Shown: positions 26,126-34,619 of the stretch, in pieces
How the letters are laid out: every line of letters begins with the position of its first letter
Position numbering within the stretch: position 1 is the stretch's first letter
Source: JANWWM01 sp046719715
Lineage (GTDB): Bacteria; Bacteroidota; Chlorobiia; Chlorobiales; Thermochlorobacteraceae
Assembly: GCA_046719715.1 (NCBI GenBank)
Contig: JBDNCJ010000007.1
Location: 1-64,000, forward strand
DNA length: 64,000 nucleotides
Direction: 5' to 3'
The notes under the pieces: model-generated
What the model was told of the DNA's origin: nothing
What the model saw: only the letters and a program-made list of their open reading frames with translations
The model's database searches: none
Position numbers and translations under genes: made by a program

Positions 26126-26320
26126 ATGAAAGTAATTCGCATGTCAGATGAAGACTACGAGTCGCTTGTGAACTTAATGGAGGCGCACGATGAGTATTAT
26201 GCCGACGCATCAAACGAGAACTGGCAGTGGAGCTTTCAAGATTTAGTGGATGTGCAGGAAATTGGGCAAAAATTTATTGAAACCATGAAGCCATATCTTT
26301 CAGAACCTCAAAATGCCTAA
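26126..26320 (+). CDS. 64-residue acidic protein, first gene of an AT-rich two-gene cassette
   Basis: The product is short and strongly acidic, with a likely helical first half (M-S-D-E-D-Y-E-S-L-V-N-L-M-E-A-H-D-E-Y) and a W-x-W motif (N-W-Q-W-S-F). It has no membrane segment. I do not recognise a family. Its stop overlaps the start of the nuclease-like gene by 8 bases, so the two are co-translated, as seen for small regulator/effector pairs. The longer in-frame start at 25952 lies inside asnS and is rejected. Confidence 0.6.
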   Translation: MKVIRMSDEDYESLVNLMEAHDEYYADASNENWQWSFQDLVDVQEIGQKFIETMKPYLSEPQNA

Positions 26321-27251
26321 ACTGTTTTCTCTGCAAAGTGGGAAGTTTCTAAAGCACCTGAATAAAACCGAACTCGAACTCAAGCGATTTCTGACGGAGA
26401 ATTGGAAGCACTTATTTCCTCACTACACATTCATTTCCAGCGAGTTTCGGCTTAAAGGAAATGTCAGAAGCAAAGGTTCGGAAGGCAGAATTGATATTCT
26501 TGCATTCAATTTTGAAACAAAGAAGTTTGTCGTCTTTGAGTTGAAGAAAGATTTAGACAAGAATGTTAATGAACAGGCAAGCGATTATAGAGATTTCATC
26601 GAGGATAACTTCGAGAAAATTTACTTGCAAGCCATACAAACATATAGCGTAGAACTCCCCAAGTTTACAGAGGTCTCTCAAGACAGCGTCGAGGTTGTCA
26701 TCTTGTCAAAGAGTTTCAGCCAAACCGATATTGAGCGCGTCAAGAAGCGAAAAAATATCACTCTGATAAAGTATGTTTGGTTTGAGGATAATTTATTCCT
26801 CTATGATTATTTGAATAATAGTCCCGATGATGAAAATGCAGAGAAAATCAAAACCATCAAGAAAGTTATTGATGGCAAGCCGATTGTTTCTGATGTCGAT
26901 ATGTTTTTCAACGTCAAGCAGGAAGCCAAGAGGCTCTTCTTGATGTTTAAAGAGTTTTTGGAAACAAAAGGCGATACGCAAATTGAAGTTCAACAAACGA
27001 AGATTAAGGTCAAAGCTCAAAACGGTCAAACGTTTTCGTGCATTGGCTACGGCGGGAAAACGGGGAGAAAGTATTTTTTGCAAGTCAATACGGACATTGA
27101 TGTTACGCAAGTTTTGGGATTGCTTGTTGAGGACAGAATAAGACCCAGTGGAAAAAAGAAAGGGAGCATTGGTAGCGAGCGATACGAAGTTTTTATACAG
27201 AATGAAAGCCAACTTTATAGTCTGATGAATTTTATTGCCGATAAAATTTGA
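26313..27251 (+). CDS. PD-(D/E)XK nuclease-like protein with DUF5655-like C-terminus
   Basis: The 312-residue protein has an N-terminal nuclease-type core: G-S-E-G-R-I-D-I-L-A-F (metal Asp), then after a short turn F-V-V-F-E-L-K-K (the E-x-K), followed by E-Q-A-S-D-Y (a Q-x-x-x-Y motif), the order seen in PD-(D/E)XK and NucS/DUF91-type nucleases. The C-terminal 100 residues (F-F-N-V-K-Q-E-A-K-R-L-F onward, and the S-E-R-Y-E-V end) look like the DUF5655 domain often attached to such proteins. The gene is visibly more AT-rich than its neighbours and uses AT-rich codons, suggesting acquisition. A role in DNA repair or defence is possible but unproven. Confidence 0.75.
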   Translation: MPKLFSLQSGKFLKHLNKTELELKRFLTENWKHLFPHYTFISSEFRLKGNVRSKGSEGRIDILAFNFETKKFVVFELKKDLDKNVNEQASDYRDFIEDNFEKIYLQAIQTYSVELPKFTEVSQDSVEVVILSKSFSQTDIERVKKRKNITLIKYVWFEDNLFLYDYLNNSPDDENAEKIKTIKKVIDGKPIVSDVDMFFNVKQEAKRLFLMFKEFLETKGDTQIEVQQTKIKVKAQNGQTFSCIGYGGKTGRKYFLQVNTDIDVTQVLGLLVEDRIRPSGKKKGSIGSERYEVFIQNESQLYSLMNFIADKI

Positions 27252-27390
27252 GATAAATCTTCATGATTTTCGCGGCGCGTGGAAGGCATACAGCAAAAAA
27301 GTAATTGAAGATTTCATCGTTGCGCCGTGATTGGCAAGTTTATGCGCCTCTGCCGTGACAACCCCATTTTCAGAGAAGCGATTTGCAGAC

Positions 27391-27858
27391 CTATTCGCCG
27401 CGTCGCATCTGGCGTTCCACGTCGCGCTGTTTGATGCTTTCGCGCTTGTCGTAAAGCTTCTTGCCTTTGGCGAGAGCGAGTTCGATTTTGGCTTTGCCTT
27501 TATCGTTAAAGTAGAGTTTGAGCGGAATAAGCGTTAAGCCTTTGTCAGAGACTCGAAGACGAATCTTTTCAATTTCTTCGCGATGCAAAAGCAGTTTGCG
27601 CGTGCGTTTCGGGTCGTGATTTTCAATCGTCCCAAGTTCGTAAGGCGTAATCTGCATATTTTCCAGCCGAACCTCGCCGCGATGAATGACGGCGAAGCTT
27701 TCATCTAAACTTGCCTTCCCTTGCCGAATGGATTTAACCTCCGTGCCTTTAAGCTCGATTCCCGTTTCCCAAGTCTCTAAAATTTCATACTCGAATCGAG
27801 CCTTGCGATTTTGAATCGTCTTGACGTAGGTTGGTTTTTTTCCCGCTTTTTGAGCCAT
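27391..27858 (-). CDS. smpB: SsrA-binding protein SmpB
   Basis: SmpB binds tmRNA and delivers it to stalled ribosomes for trans-translation. The 155-residue protein has the usual sequence landmarks: N-R-K-A-R-F-E-Y-E-I-L-E-T, G-I-E-L-K-G-T-E-V-K-S-I-R-Q-G-K (RNA-binding barrel), H-D-P-K-R-T-R-K-L-L-L-H, L-I-P-L-K-L-Y-F-N, and the basic C-terminal tail (K-R-E-S-I-K-Q-R-D-V-E-R) that enters the mRNA channel. ATG 27858 gives the standard beginning M-A-Q-K; the upstream 45 in-frame codons are not coding. No tmRNA gene is recognisable beside it. Confidence 0.96.
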   Translation of the reverse strand: MAQKAGKKPTYVKTIQNRKARFEYEILETWETGIELKGTEVKSIRQGKASLDESFAVIHRGEVRLENMQITPYELGTIENHDPKRTRKLLLHREEIEKIRLRVSDKGLTLIPLKLYFNDKGKAKIELALAKGKKLYDKRESIKQRDVERQMRRGE

Positions 27859-28046
27859 TGGATACGTAAGAAAAATGTTCAACAAAATTGAAAAATTTGC
27901 ACACGCGCTTCGGCATGCACGAAAAAAGCCCGCAATGATAGCGAAAAAACAAGGGATTTCATGACAATATTTGCGCTGATACGCTTCTGGCACGACGTTT
28001 GTAGATAGTTCTGATTAAGTTCTTTTTTACACTTCTCTCCAGCCGC
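27859..28046. other. Non-coding leader region between smpB and the GWxTD gene
   Basis: Together with the hairpin at 28047-28086 and the 97 bases after it, this makes a gap of about 325 bases between divergent genes. No open frame in it looks coding. It must contain the promoters of both smpB (minus) and the GWxTD gene (plus), but I could not assign -10/-35 or TAnnTTTG boxes with confidence. No tRNA or known riboswitch fold was recognised. Confidence 0.5.
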
Positions 28047-28086
28047 AGTGGGTAGCCTAGTTAGGGGGGTTACCCACTATTTTTTT
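28047..28086 (+). terminator. Terminator-like hairpin in the leader of the GWxTD gene
   Basis: A perfect 8-bp stem (AGTGGGTA / TACCCACT) encloses a second small palindrome (CCTA/TAGG) and a G run, and is followed directly by seven T residues. That is a textbook intrinsic terminator on the + strand. There is no + strand gene upstream; the next gene starts 97 bases downstream. It may therefore end a small leader RNA or act as an attenuator of the GWxTD gene. Confidence 0.7.
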
Positions 28087-28183
28087 AATGCAAAAGCCCA
28101 AAAATCAAACCCCAAGTTTATGTGAATCCCGCCCGCTTTTTCGTAATTTAATCACGAAAATTTCAAGCAATTTGCAACGGAAA

Positions 28184-29545
28184 ATGATGCGACTTCTCTT
28201 ATCACTGCTTTTCTTGATTCCTTTTGTCGACATATCGGCGCGTGCGCAAGAACGCTACATGGACATTGTGCAGAAGTATCGTCGCCCACAATTCTTTGCT
28301 GAATTTATCGCTCTGCCCGCCGTAAACAGCGACTCGCTGAAACTCATTGGAAATATTCGGCTTTCTTACGACAACTCATTTTTCGTGAAAAATTCGGAGG
28401 GAAAATTCGCGACCGATTTAACCTTCACGACCGAAGTGCTTCAAAAAAACGTCGCTGTTACGCGCAGTATTCGCCGCAAAATCGTGACGGTAGAAACGCA
28501 CGAAGAAACCTTAAATCGAACCGAATTTGTCGAGACTATTTTTACCCTGCCTCTGAAAAAAGGTGACTACGAGGCGGCGGTCGAAGTAACGAACAACGAT
28601 TTGCAGAAATCGCTCCGAATGGAACGCCAATTGCTGAAACTTTCCGCCGAACCTGCCGCTGCTAAGCAAGGCGGACTCAAAGCGTCTCAACTCTTATTCA
28701 TTGACCGACCAAAAATCGCTCGCGACTCCCTCGTCATCGAGCCGCTCGGCGTTTCCGGAAACGGTATCTTCGGGCGAGACTTCCTCGCCTTGCTTTACAT
28801 TCATCTTGATTCCGATTCCCTTCGCGAGGTTTCCTATCAACTCCTCGAGAAACAAGACCAGCGCGAAATTCCCGTCTCATCAGGAAAACTTTCAGCGTCC
28901 AATCTCTTTTACATAACTGCGCTTCGCGAATCAACCGAAGACGCGCGCCTCATTGCAGAGCGAAGAAAGACGGCAACCGCCGAAATGCTCGCGCTCATCG
29001 ATTTCAACGCTAAATCAATTTCAAATGCAAGGTATGTGCTCAAAGTGAACGCCGTCTCTGAAAACGGCGGCGTGGTTGAGGTTAAAAAAGAATTTGACAA
29101 CGCTTGGATCAATATGCCCTATCCGCTCTACGACATCGAGCTCGCCGTGCGCCTCATGGAAGGCATTATGATTACGAGCGACGAAGCGAAAGGGATTTTA
29201 GACGGCGACGCCCCCGAACAGCGTCGCAAGTTCCTCTCTTTCTGGAAAGCACAAGACCCAACGCCCGATACCGATTTCAACGAAGCACTGGAAGAATTTT
29301 TCAGGCGCGTCGATTATACCTTCTTCAACTTCTACACCAACCGTGAATTCGGCTGGCGTACCGATAGAGGGCGCGTCTATATCCGCTTCGGAAAGCCGAC
29401 CGAAATTTCACGCGAATTTCCTATTAACCGTCCCACCCGCGAAATTTGGATATACAAAAACCTCAACAAACGATTCGTCTTTTCTGATATTACCAACACT
29501 GGAAACTACGAGCTGGTGTCTGAATCCCAGCTTGAAAGCGAATAG
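28184..29545 (+). CDS. Secreted GWxTD-domain protein
   Basis: The protein (453 residues from ATG 28184) has a signal peptide (M-M-R-L-L-L-S-L-L-F-L-I-P-F-V-D-I-S-A-R-A-Q) and a long beta-rich middle, and ends with the GWxTD domain of about 100 residues including G-W-R-T-D-R-G-R-V-Y-I-R-F-G-K-P. The domain is named for this motif and is typical of Bacteroidota, Chlorobiota, Acidobacteriota and relatives; its role is unknown. An in-frame ATG at 28088 exists but lies right at the T run of the terminator hairpin and before the signal peptide, so it is rejected. A lone receiver gene follows 21 bases later on the same strand. Confidence 0.85.
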   Translation: MMRLLLSLLFLIPFVDISARAQERYMDIVQKYRRPQFFAEFIALPAVNSDSLKLIGNIRLSYDNSFFVKNSEGKFATDLTFTTEVLQKNVAVTRSIRRKIVTVETHEETLNRTEFVETIFTLPLKKGDYEAAVEVTNNDLQKSLRMERQLLKLSAEPAAAKQGGLKASQLLFIDRPKIARDSLVIEPLGVSGNGIFGRDFLALLYIHLDSDSLREVSYQLLEKQDQREIPVSSGKLSASNLFYITALRESTEDARLIAERRKTATAEMLALIDFNAKSISNARYVLKVNAVSENGGVVEVKKEFDNAWINMPYPLYDIELAVRLMEGIMITSDEAKGILDGDAPEQRRKFLSFWKAQDPTPDTDFNEALEEFFRRVDYTFFNFYTNREFGWRTDRGRVYIRFGKPTEISREFPINRPTREIWIYKNLNKRFVFSDITNTGNYELVSESQLESE

Positions 29546-29566
29546 AACCACCTTCTTATCACCTAT

Positions 29567-29947
29567 ATGCTCATTGTCATCGACGACGACACAATAGTCG
29601 GAGAAACCATAGCTGACTATTTTAGCGACACATATCCCATAAAAGTTTTTACTTTGCCCAAAGAAGCACTCGCGTTTGTCCAAACCGACCCGTTTTTCCC
29701 GCAAGTGTTTATTGTCGATTACCGCATGCCTGAAATAAATGGTGGGCAAGTCGCACGCGCTATCAAAAAACTCAACAAAGATTTTCAAGTAATCTTGATT
29801 TCTGGCTTTTCGGACTTCGACGATATTCAAGCACTACTGAAACAAAAAGACATCGATGAATTTCATCGAAAGCCGCTCGATTTCGCCGCCCTCAAAAAAA
29901 GCATAGAATTCAGGAGGAAAATGTTTTTGAAGAAGAGCGCGCTATAA
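29567..29947 (+). CDS. Single-domain response regulator (receiver only)
   Basis: The 126-residue protein is a CheY-like receiver with no output domain. The acidic pair is in V-I-D-D-D-T, the phospho-Asp in V-F-I-V-D-Y-R-M-P, the switch Ser in L-I-S-G-F and the Lys in H-R-K-P-L. All key residues are intact. It lies 21 bases after the GWxTD gene and is probably in its operon. The cognate kinase is not adjacent; the hybrid kinases elsewhere in the window are candidates only by proximity. Such stand-alone receivers act in phosphorelays or by binding partners. Confidence 0.88.
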   Translation: MLIVIDDDTIVGETIADYFSDTYPIKVFTLPKEALAFVQTDPFFPQVFIVDYRMPEINGGQVARAIKKLNKDFQVILISGFSDFDDIQALLKQKDIDEFHRKPLDFAALKKSIEFRRKMFLKKSAL

Positions 29948-30013
29948 CGATATAATTTTAGTAGGATTACATTGGGGGGCTGCGTCAGCATAATATCAGC
30001 AAGGCATAGATAA

Positions 30014-30048
30014 CAAAAAACGCCGCAAGTTTGCGGCGTAAGTCTTTT
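30014..30048. terminator. Bidirectional intrinsic terminator between convergent genes
   Basis: A GC-rich 8-bp stem (CGCCGCAA / TTGCGGCG, 30021-30038) with a tiny loop is flanked by an A run on the left and a T-rich stretch on the right. It can therefore end transcription from both the receiver gene (+) and the redoxin gene (-). Confidence 0.8.
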
Positions 30049-30067
30049 ATGGAATACATGAGCGTTC

Positions 30068-30718
30068 TCAATACTTAATGCTACAGCCGTATTGTTTGGT
30101 CACTTTTTCCGAAACTTCTTTTCCAGATAAAAGCTCCTCGACGGCTTTTTTGACATAATTGACTTTGGCATCTTTGCCGCCGTTGGCAGAGCGGTCGTCA
30201 TCAATCGCGCCCATGTAGGCGAGATTTCCGTTCTTGTCAATGACGAACATGTGCGGTGTGGTTTTTGCGTCAAACATCTTACCGACTTTGCCGTCTTCAT
30301 CAAGTAAATAAGATGAAGCATTGGCTTTCCATTCCGTCATTTGTGCTTTGAACTCCGATGCACTCAAATGGTCTTTGTGATTTTTATTCGTGGAATTAAT
30401 TGCAAGCCATACCACGCCTTTATCGGCAAGTTCCTTTTGCAGTTTCGGCATGTTGCCGTTCTTGTAATGACCGACAACAAATGGGCAACCCGGATTCGTC
30501 CATTCCAGCACAACGACTTTGCCTTTGAAATCCGAAAGGCTGACGTCGTTTCCATCAACGCTTTTAAGCGTAAAAGCAGGAGCCGGCTTCCCAACTTCAA
30601 CTGAAACAGCCGACGAAGCACTGTTGCTGACCGCAGAGCCAATGAGCAGACTAAGGATACCGACCTTCGAGATTCCGATTAAGACCATAACAAGCTTCGC
30701 TGAGATACTGATGAGCAT
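30068..30718 (-). CDS. Thioredoxin-fold redoxin (AhpC/TSA-type), membrane-anchored or exported
   Basis: The 216-residue protein has an N-terminal hydrophobic segment (about residues 8-32), then a thioredoxin/peroxiredoxin fold starting V-G-K-P-A-P-A-F-T-L. The active-site region is W-T-N-P-G-C-P-F-V-V-G-H-Y, with one Cys where thioredoxins have C-x-x-C. Conserved T-T-P-H-M-F-V-I-D carries the cis-Pro, and a second Cys sits near the end (K-Q-Y-G-C-S-I-K-Y). Two distant cysteines fit a 2-Cys redoxin mechanism outside the cytoplasm. The start at 30718 gives a short anchor or signal; ATG 30688 is an alternative. It follows the beta-barrel gene but a terminator separates them. Confidence 0.8.
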   Translation of the reverse strand: MLISISAKLVMVLIGISKVGILSLLIGSAVSNSASSAVSVEVGKPAPAFTLKSVDGNDVSLSDFKGKVVVLEWTNPGCPFVVGHYKNGNMPKLQKELADKGVVWLAINSTNKNHKDHLSASEFKAQMTEWKANASSYLLDEDGKVGKMFDAKTTPHMFVIDKNGNLAYMGAIDDDRSANGGKDAKVNYVKKAVEELLSGKEVSEKVTKQYGCSIKY

Positions 30719-30820
30719 ACTGATAATGAGTTTAAGTTGGCGAAAAAGTCCGTATGAACGGTAAAGGCAAAACCTGAATGTTGGTGAAAAAAGTTTCAGA
30801 GGGAAAAATTGAGAACCTAC

Positions 30821-30853
30821 AAAAAAAGTCGGCTCAACTTGCGCTGAGCCGAC
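30821..30853 (-). terminator. Intrinsic terminator of the beta-barrel gene (minus strand)
   Basis: A perfect 9-bp stem (GTCGGCTCA / TGAGCCGAC, 30828-30853) with an 8-base loop is followed, in the minus direction, by a run of seven T residues. It lies 33 bases past the stop of the beta-barrel gene at 30887-31432. Confidence 0.85.
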
Positions 30854-30886
30854 AACCAACAAAGGAAAGAACAAAGGAACAAGTTC

Positions 30887-31432
30887 TTAAAGGAGTTTGA
30901 ACCCAACCGTAACGCCGATTTGCAGGTGGTTGCGTCCGAGTTCCGTTTCCATTTTCCCGATGAGGTTATTGAAGCGATACTTTGCTTCGAGGTCAAAAGA
31001 AATCGGGAAAGCGGGCAAGTTAAGTTCAGCGCCAATGCCGATGCCTCCGCCGAAGCGAGTTGCTCCGTGTGCGTCGGTTGCATTTGACGAGAGAATGTTC
31101 ATCGCCGCGTCAAGCCCGAGATAGGGCGAAACGATTCCGAAAGAAATCGGCGAATACTCCACGCCCGCGCCGAAGGTGAGAATACGGTTTTGAAGCGTAA
31201 TGCCTTCGCGCGAGAACGAGTTGTATCCAGCAATCACCACAGGGCGCAACGGCACAGCAGGAAGCGAAAGTTTGGCTTTCAAGCCAAGATTGAATCCTGA
31301 TGCGTCGCTGAAATCACCTTGACCCGTCGCAAGCCCGCCGCCGATTCCTGCCGACAAACCCACGCCCGGAACTTGCGCGCTCAAAGGAAGTGAGAGAAAG
31401 AACAGAGCGACTAAAATGCTGATTCGTTTCAT
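30887..31432 (-). CDS. Outer-membrane beta-barrel protein
   Basis: The 181-residue protein has a signal peptide (about residues 1-19, ending L-P-L-S-A-Q) and repeats of glycine-rich amphipathic strands (G-L-S-A-G-I-G-G-G-L, L-T-F-G-A-G-V-E-Y, F-D-L-E-A-K-Y-R-F), closing with G-V-T-V-G-F-K-L-L. The pattern is that of small OmpA/Ail-type barrels. It is similar in plan to the protein at 39453-40088 (the same phrases F-D-[LV]-E-[AV]-K-Y-R and the A-G-V/G-V-G-V-E strand), so the two are likely distant paralogues. It ends with a strong terminator and lies 27 bases after the lipoprotein gene. Confidence 0.75.
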   Translation of the reverse strand: MKRISILVALFFLSLPLSAQVPGVGLSAGIGGGLATGQGDFSDASGFNLGLKAKLSLPAVPLRPVVIAGYNSFSREGITLQNRILTFGAGVEYSPISFGIVSPYLGLDAAMNILSSNATDAHGATRFGGGIGIGAELNLPAFPISFDLEAKYRFNNLIGKMETELGRNHLQIGVTVGFKLL

Positions 31433-31459
31433 TGTAAAGTGAGTTTTATTGTTGGAAAA

Positions 31460-32029
31460 TTAATTTGAAGCAACCGATGCCGCCTGAATCACAACGGGAA
31501 ACGTCGCTTCGATGTCGGTGTCAAAAATCCCCGCGCCTTTGTCGCCCGTGTCGTGATGCTCGAGCAGAATGCGAAGCGACCCGTTGGCAGAACCGCCGCT
31601 CGTGACTTGCAAGTTGAAGCGCATGCCGAAAGGCTGACCTTTTGAATCATTATTCAGATTAGAGATAATGACTCTGCCTTGTGCACCGTCAAGCACGGTG
31701 AAGCGAAAGAGATGGGTATCGGCATCACGCTCGATTTCTCCTGTGCGCGAAACGGGCGGATTGACGCTTTCGTCAATAAGCTCAATGCGACCGTTGAACG
31801 AGCGTCCTGCGGGCAACCTGAGCGTATCAACGACGGGTGGATTGCCGCCATCGCCGTCAAGGTCAACGGCTTTGGCGCGAATGGTCGTTGAGCCATCGGT
31901 CAGAATCACTTCCATCGTCGTGATGTTGCCATGTTTGCTTTCGTCGTGGTCGTGTCCGCAACCTTGTTGAAGCAGTGAGATGCTTGCAATCATCGCAAGC
32001 GCGAGCAAAGAAAAAAATGATTTACGCAT
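31460..32029 (-). CDS. His/Asp-rich lipoprotein, probable metal-binding partner of the TonB receptor
   Basis: The 189-residue product has a lipoprotein signal ending L-L-Q-Q-G-C (lipid-modified Cys24). It is followed at once by G-H-D-H-D-E-S-K-H-G, a short metal-binding-type cluster of His and Asp. The rest is a beta-sandwich-like domain with E-I-E-R-D-A-D-T-H-L-F-R-F-T-V. ATG 32029 is preferred to a TTG two codons upstream. It lies 44 bases after the TonB-dependent receptor on the same strand, a pairing often seen for outer-membrane metal uptake in Bacteroidota. The metal (zinc would be a fair guess) is inferred. Confidence 0.75.
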   Translation of the reverse strand: MRKSFFSLLALAMIASISLLQQGCGHDHDESKHGNITTMEVILTDGSTTIRAKAVDLDGDGGNPPVVDTLRLPAGRSFNGRIELIDESVNPPVSRTGEIERDADTHLFRFTVLDGAQGRVIISNLNNDSKGQPFGMRFNLQVTSGGSANGSLRILLEHHDTGDKGAGIFDTDIEATFPVVIQAASVASN

Positions 32030-32073
32030 AGTCAATACAGATTTGAGTTAATGAAAAGATTATGAAAGAACGA

Positions 32074-34524
32074 TTAAGAATTCCCTATCGGCAGTTGAAG
32101 ACGCACAATCACATTGCGCCCAACGTCGTCGGCATAGAGCCGAAATCGGCTGAGATAATCGCGATATCGAGCGTTGAAAAGATTTTGCGCCGACACCACG
32201 ATTTTGAGCGGCATAGAGCCGAGTTGAACGGTCGCACCTGCATTGAGTTCCCAAATCACATAGCCCGGCGGTGCCAGTGTCAAAAGGCGAAGAACTTGGT
32301 CATAGCGGCGTATTGCGTCTTGTTCTGAAAGTTCAGGAAACAAGCCCGCGATAAGTGAGTTGGGTTGTTGGAGCGTATCGCGTGTGATGAACGGCACGCG
32401 TGTTTGTTGTCGTGCCGCTGTTGCGCCAAACTCAACGTAGGCGTCTTTAATCGATTGCGTCTCAAAGAGATGAATATGCGCCAGCAAGCGAAGCCTATCT
32501 TGCGGCATGTTGATGGTCGGCTCATTTCGGTCAAGATTTTGCCCGCGAACAATCGAGAGCGTTGCATCAAGGCGAAGAAAGTCGAACAAAGCGTATCGCG
32601 CCGTTGCGTCAATTCCCGTCAGGCGCGTGTCGGATTGGGCATAGCGATAGGCAGGGAAAAATCCCCGCAGGCTTTGAATCAAGCCCGTTGGTTCAAGGAA
32701 AATGAATCCAGAAATGTGATTGTAAAAGAGCGATGTTTCCAATTCAAGCCGTGCGCTTTGATGGCGGAGCGTGGCATCGAGGCTGTAACTTTGTTCAACG
32801 CCGATGTTGCGGTCGCCGACTTCATATTGCCCCGTGCCGTGATGCACGCCGTCGCTGTAAAGTTCATTGATGGAAGGCGGTCGCCACGCTGTTCCGATAT
32901 TGCCTGCAATAGACCATGTGCGCGAGAGTTGATACACCGCCCCGAAACTTGCCGTTACGGCTTGAAAAAGCCGTTGCTCATTAAGCGTAACTTGACGCAT
33001 CACGCTTCGGTCAAAAACGCGCGGCGACGCCCAAAGCAAGCGAACATCATAACGCAATCCAACATTAAAACTTACGTCGTCCAGCACATACTCTTCGCGA
33101 ACAAACGCGCCGATGTTGAACGACTGAAACGGCGGAATCAGATAAGCCAAACTGCGACCGATGCTGTTGAACTGCGCCGTCGTTGAAATCCCGACCGTTC
33201 CGATGAAATTGCCAATCGGCATGTGGCGAAGTTTGATATCGAGTGAAGCAGTTGAAAGCAAAAGATTGAGCGAGGGAATGCCTAATCGGACGGCGGCGCG
33301 CTGTGCATCAAATTCTTTGCGCTGATTGAGTTGAAATCCAGCATCAAGGCTCAACGTGCCGAAAGAAAACGGCGCGAAAATCGTGCGCGACGAAATTAAA
33401 TCATGTGCGATTTCCTGTCGTGGTAATCCGATTTGGTAACTGAATGGTGCTTCTTGAAGCGCTTGAACGGGATTGCCAAGTTCAATGGCACGAACAAGGT
33501 CAGAAAAATTACCAACATGCGCACCGCGAAAAATGCCAAGTTCGGCAGTAAATCGGCTGTAATAGAGCGTCGTAACGCCCCAGTCGCGTTTCAAGCCAAG
33601 CATGATTGAACCGCTTAATTCGGAAAATCCCGTGTTGGCAATGATGTATTGCGGCGAAAAAGAATCACCCGCTTTGCGCCAAGAGCCTTGCAGTCGCACG
33701 CCGAAGCCGTTGGAAAACGACTGCTCGAGAAATCCTGAAATCGCGCCTTGACGGTTGTTTGCAAAAAGATTCACCGATGTTTCCCCGTGCAAACCTTCGG
33801 TGAGAAAGAGGGGTTTGGGCTCTGAACGAATGACGCCACCAATGGCATCGGCACCATATTCAACCGACGCCGCACCGCGCAAGAGTTGAATTTCTGAAGC
33901 GGAAAACGGGTCAATTTCCGGCGCATGTTCTTCGCCCCATTGCTGACCTTCCTGCTTGATGCCTGCGTTCATGATGATGAGGCGCTGTCCGTGCAAGCCA
34001 CGCACGACGGGTTTGGCAATGGAAACGCCTGTCTGCAAAACGCTCACGCCCGCAAGGTTTTTGAGGCTTTCGCCGAAAGTCTGTCCGCGATGGGCATCTA
34101 AATCTTCTTTCGTCATCACATCGAGCGACTGGGTGGATTCCATTAAGGCTTCTTTCTCTCTATCGGTTGAAACGGTGATTTCTTCGGTCTGAATCGCATC
34201 GGGTTCGAGGGCAAGATTGAGTTCTGTATCCGAAGTCAAAACAAGGCGAATCTGCCGCGTGCGATACCCAACGAAGCGAACTTGAAGGTCATAATTGCCT
34301 TTTGGAAGCAAGAGCGAATAAGTGCCATCGGATTTTGTCGTTGTGCCGCGTTTCAACGGCAGTGCAACAACACTTGCGCCGAAAAGCAACTCTTGCGTTT
34401 TTGCATCAACCACCTTGCCATAGAGCCTGTATTCATCAGGCTTGACAGCAAAAGAAGATTGCGCGTTCAAAGGCGCGATGAACTCCAACAAGAAAACTAA
34501 AACGAAATAAATGTAACGACGCAT
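32074..34524 (-). CDS. TonB-dependent outer-membrane receptor (probable metal/metallophore uptake)
   Basis: The 816-residue receptor has a signal peptide (about residues 1-22), a carboxypeptidase-regulatory-like domain (about 30-115: L-Y-G-K-V-V-D-A-K-T-Q-E-L-L-F-G-A-S), and a plug (about 130-240) with the typical V-R-G-L-H-G-Q-R and L-L-R-G-A-A-S-V-E-Y-G-A-D-A-I-G-G-V-I. A C-terminal 22-strand barrel ends in an aromatic strand. A plug loop contains Q-Q-W-G-E-E-H-A-P-E. It imports a ligand across the outer membrane with energy from TonB. The adjacent His-rich lipoprotein, small Cys protein and MerC-like protein on the same strand suggest a metal ligand, as in ZnuD-like receptors. ATG 34524 is chosen so that the signal peptide starts the protein. 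Confidence 0.9.
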   Translation of the reverse strand: MRRYIYFVLVFLLEFIAPLNAQSSFAVKPDEYRLYGKVVDAKTQELLFGASVVALPLKRGTTTKSDGTYSLLLPKGNYDLQVRFVGYRTRQIRLVLTSDTELNLALEPDAIQTEEITVSTDREKEALMESTQSLDVMTKEDLDAHRGQTFGESLKNLAGVSVLQTGVSIAKPVVRGLHGQRLIIMNAGIKQEGQQWGEEHAPEIDPFSASEIQLLRGAASVEYGADAIGGVIRSEPKPLFLTEGLHGETSVNLFANNRQGAISGFLEQSFSNGFGVRLQGSWRKAGDSFSPQYIIANTGFSELSGSIMLGLKRDWGVTTLYYSRFTAELGIFRGAHVGNFSDLVRAIELGNPVQALQEAPFSYQIGLPRQEIAHDLISSRTIFAPFSFGTLSLDAGFQLNQRKEFDAQRAAVRLGIPSLNLLLSTASLDIKLRHMPIGNFIGTVGISTTAQFNSIGRSLAYLIPPFQSFNIGAFVREEYVLDDVSFNVGLRYDVRLLWASPRVFDRSVMRQVTLNEQRLFQAVTASFGAVYQLSRTWSIAGNIGTAWRPPSINELYSDGVHHGTGQYEVGDRNIGVEQSYSLDATLRHQSARLELETSLFYNHISGFIFLEPTGLIQSLRGFFPAYRYAQSDTRLTGIDATARYALFDFLRLDATLSIVRGQNLDRNEPTINMPQDRLRLLAHIHLFETQSIKDAYVEFGATAARQQTRVPFITRDTLQQPNSLIAGLFPELSEQDAIRRYDQVLRLLTLAPPGYVIWELNAGATVQLGSMPLKIVVSAQNLFNARYRDYLSRFRLYADDVGRNVIVRLQLPIGNS

Positions 34525-34619
34525 GTTCAAATCGTTAAAAACCAAACGACCAAAGGCTTACAGGAAAAACCTTGCTTTAAGCAGTAGCAATCGTTTAAGA
34601 TGGAATCAAAGGGGAGAGG

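Noticed and set aside
26126..27251. Classical toxin-antitoxin system
   Set aside because: The first protein has no known antitoxin DNA-binding fold, and the second no toxin family signature; called only a candidate cassette.
32365..33186. 273-codon + strand frame inside the TonB receptor
   Set aside because: Basic, Cys-rich and antisense to a strongly conserved barrel; a typical shadow of biased codon usage.
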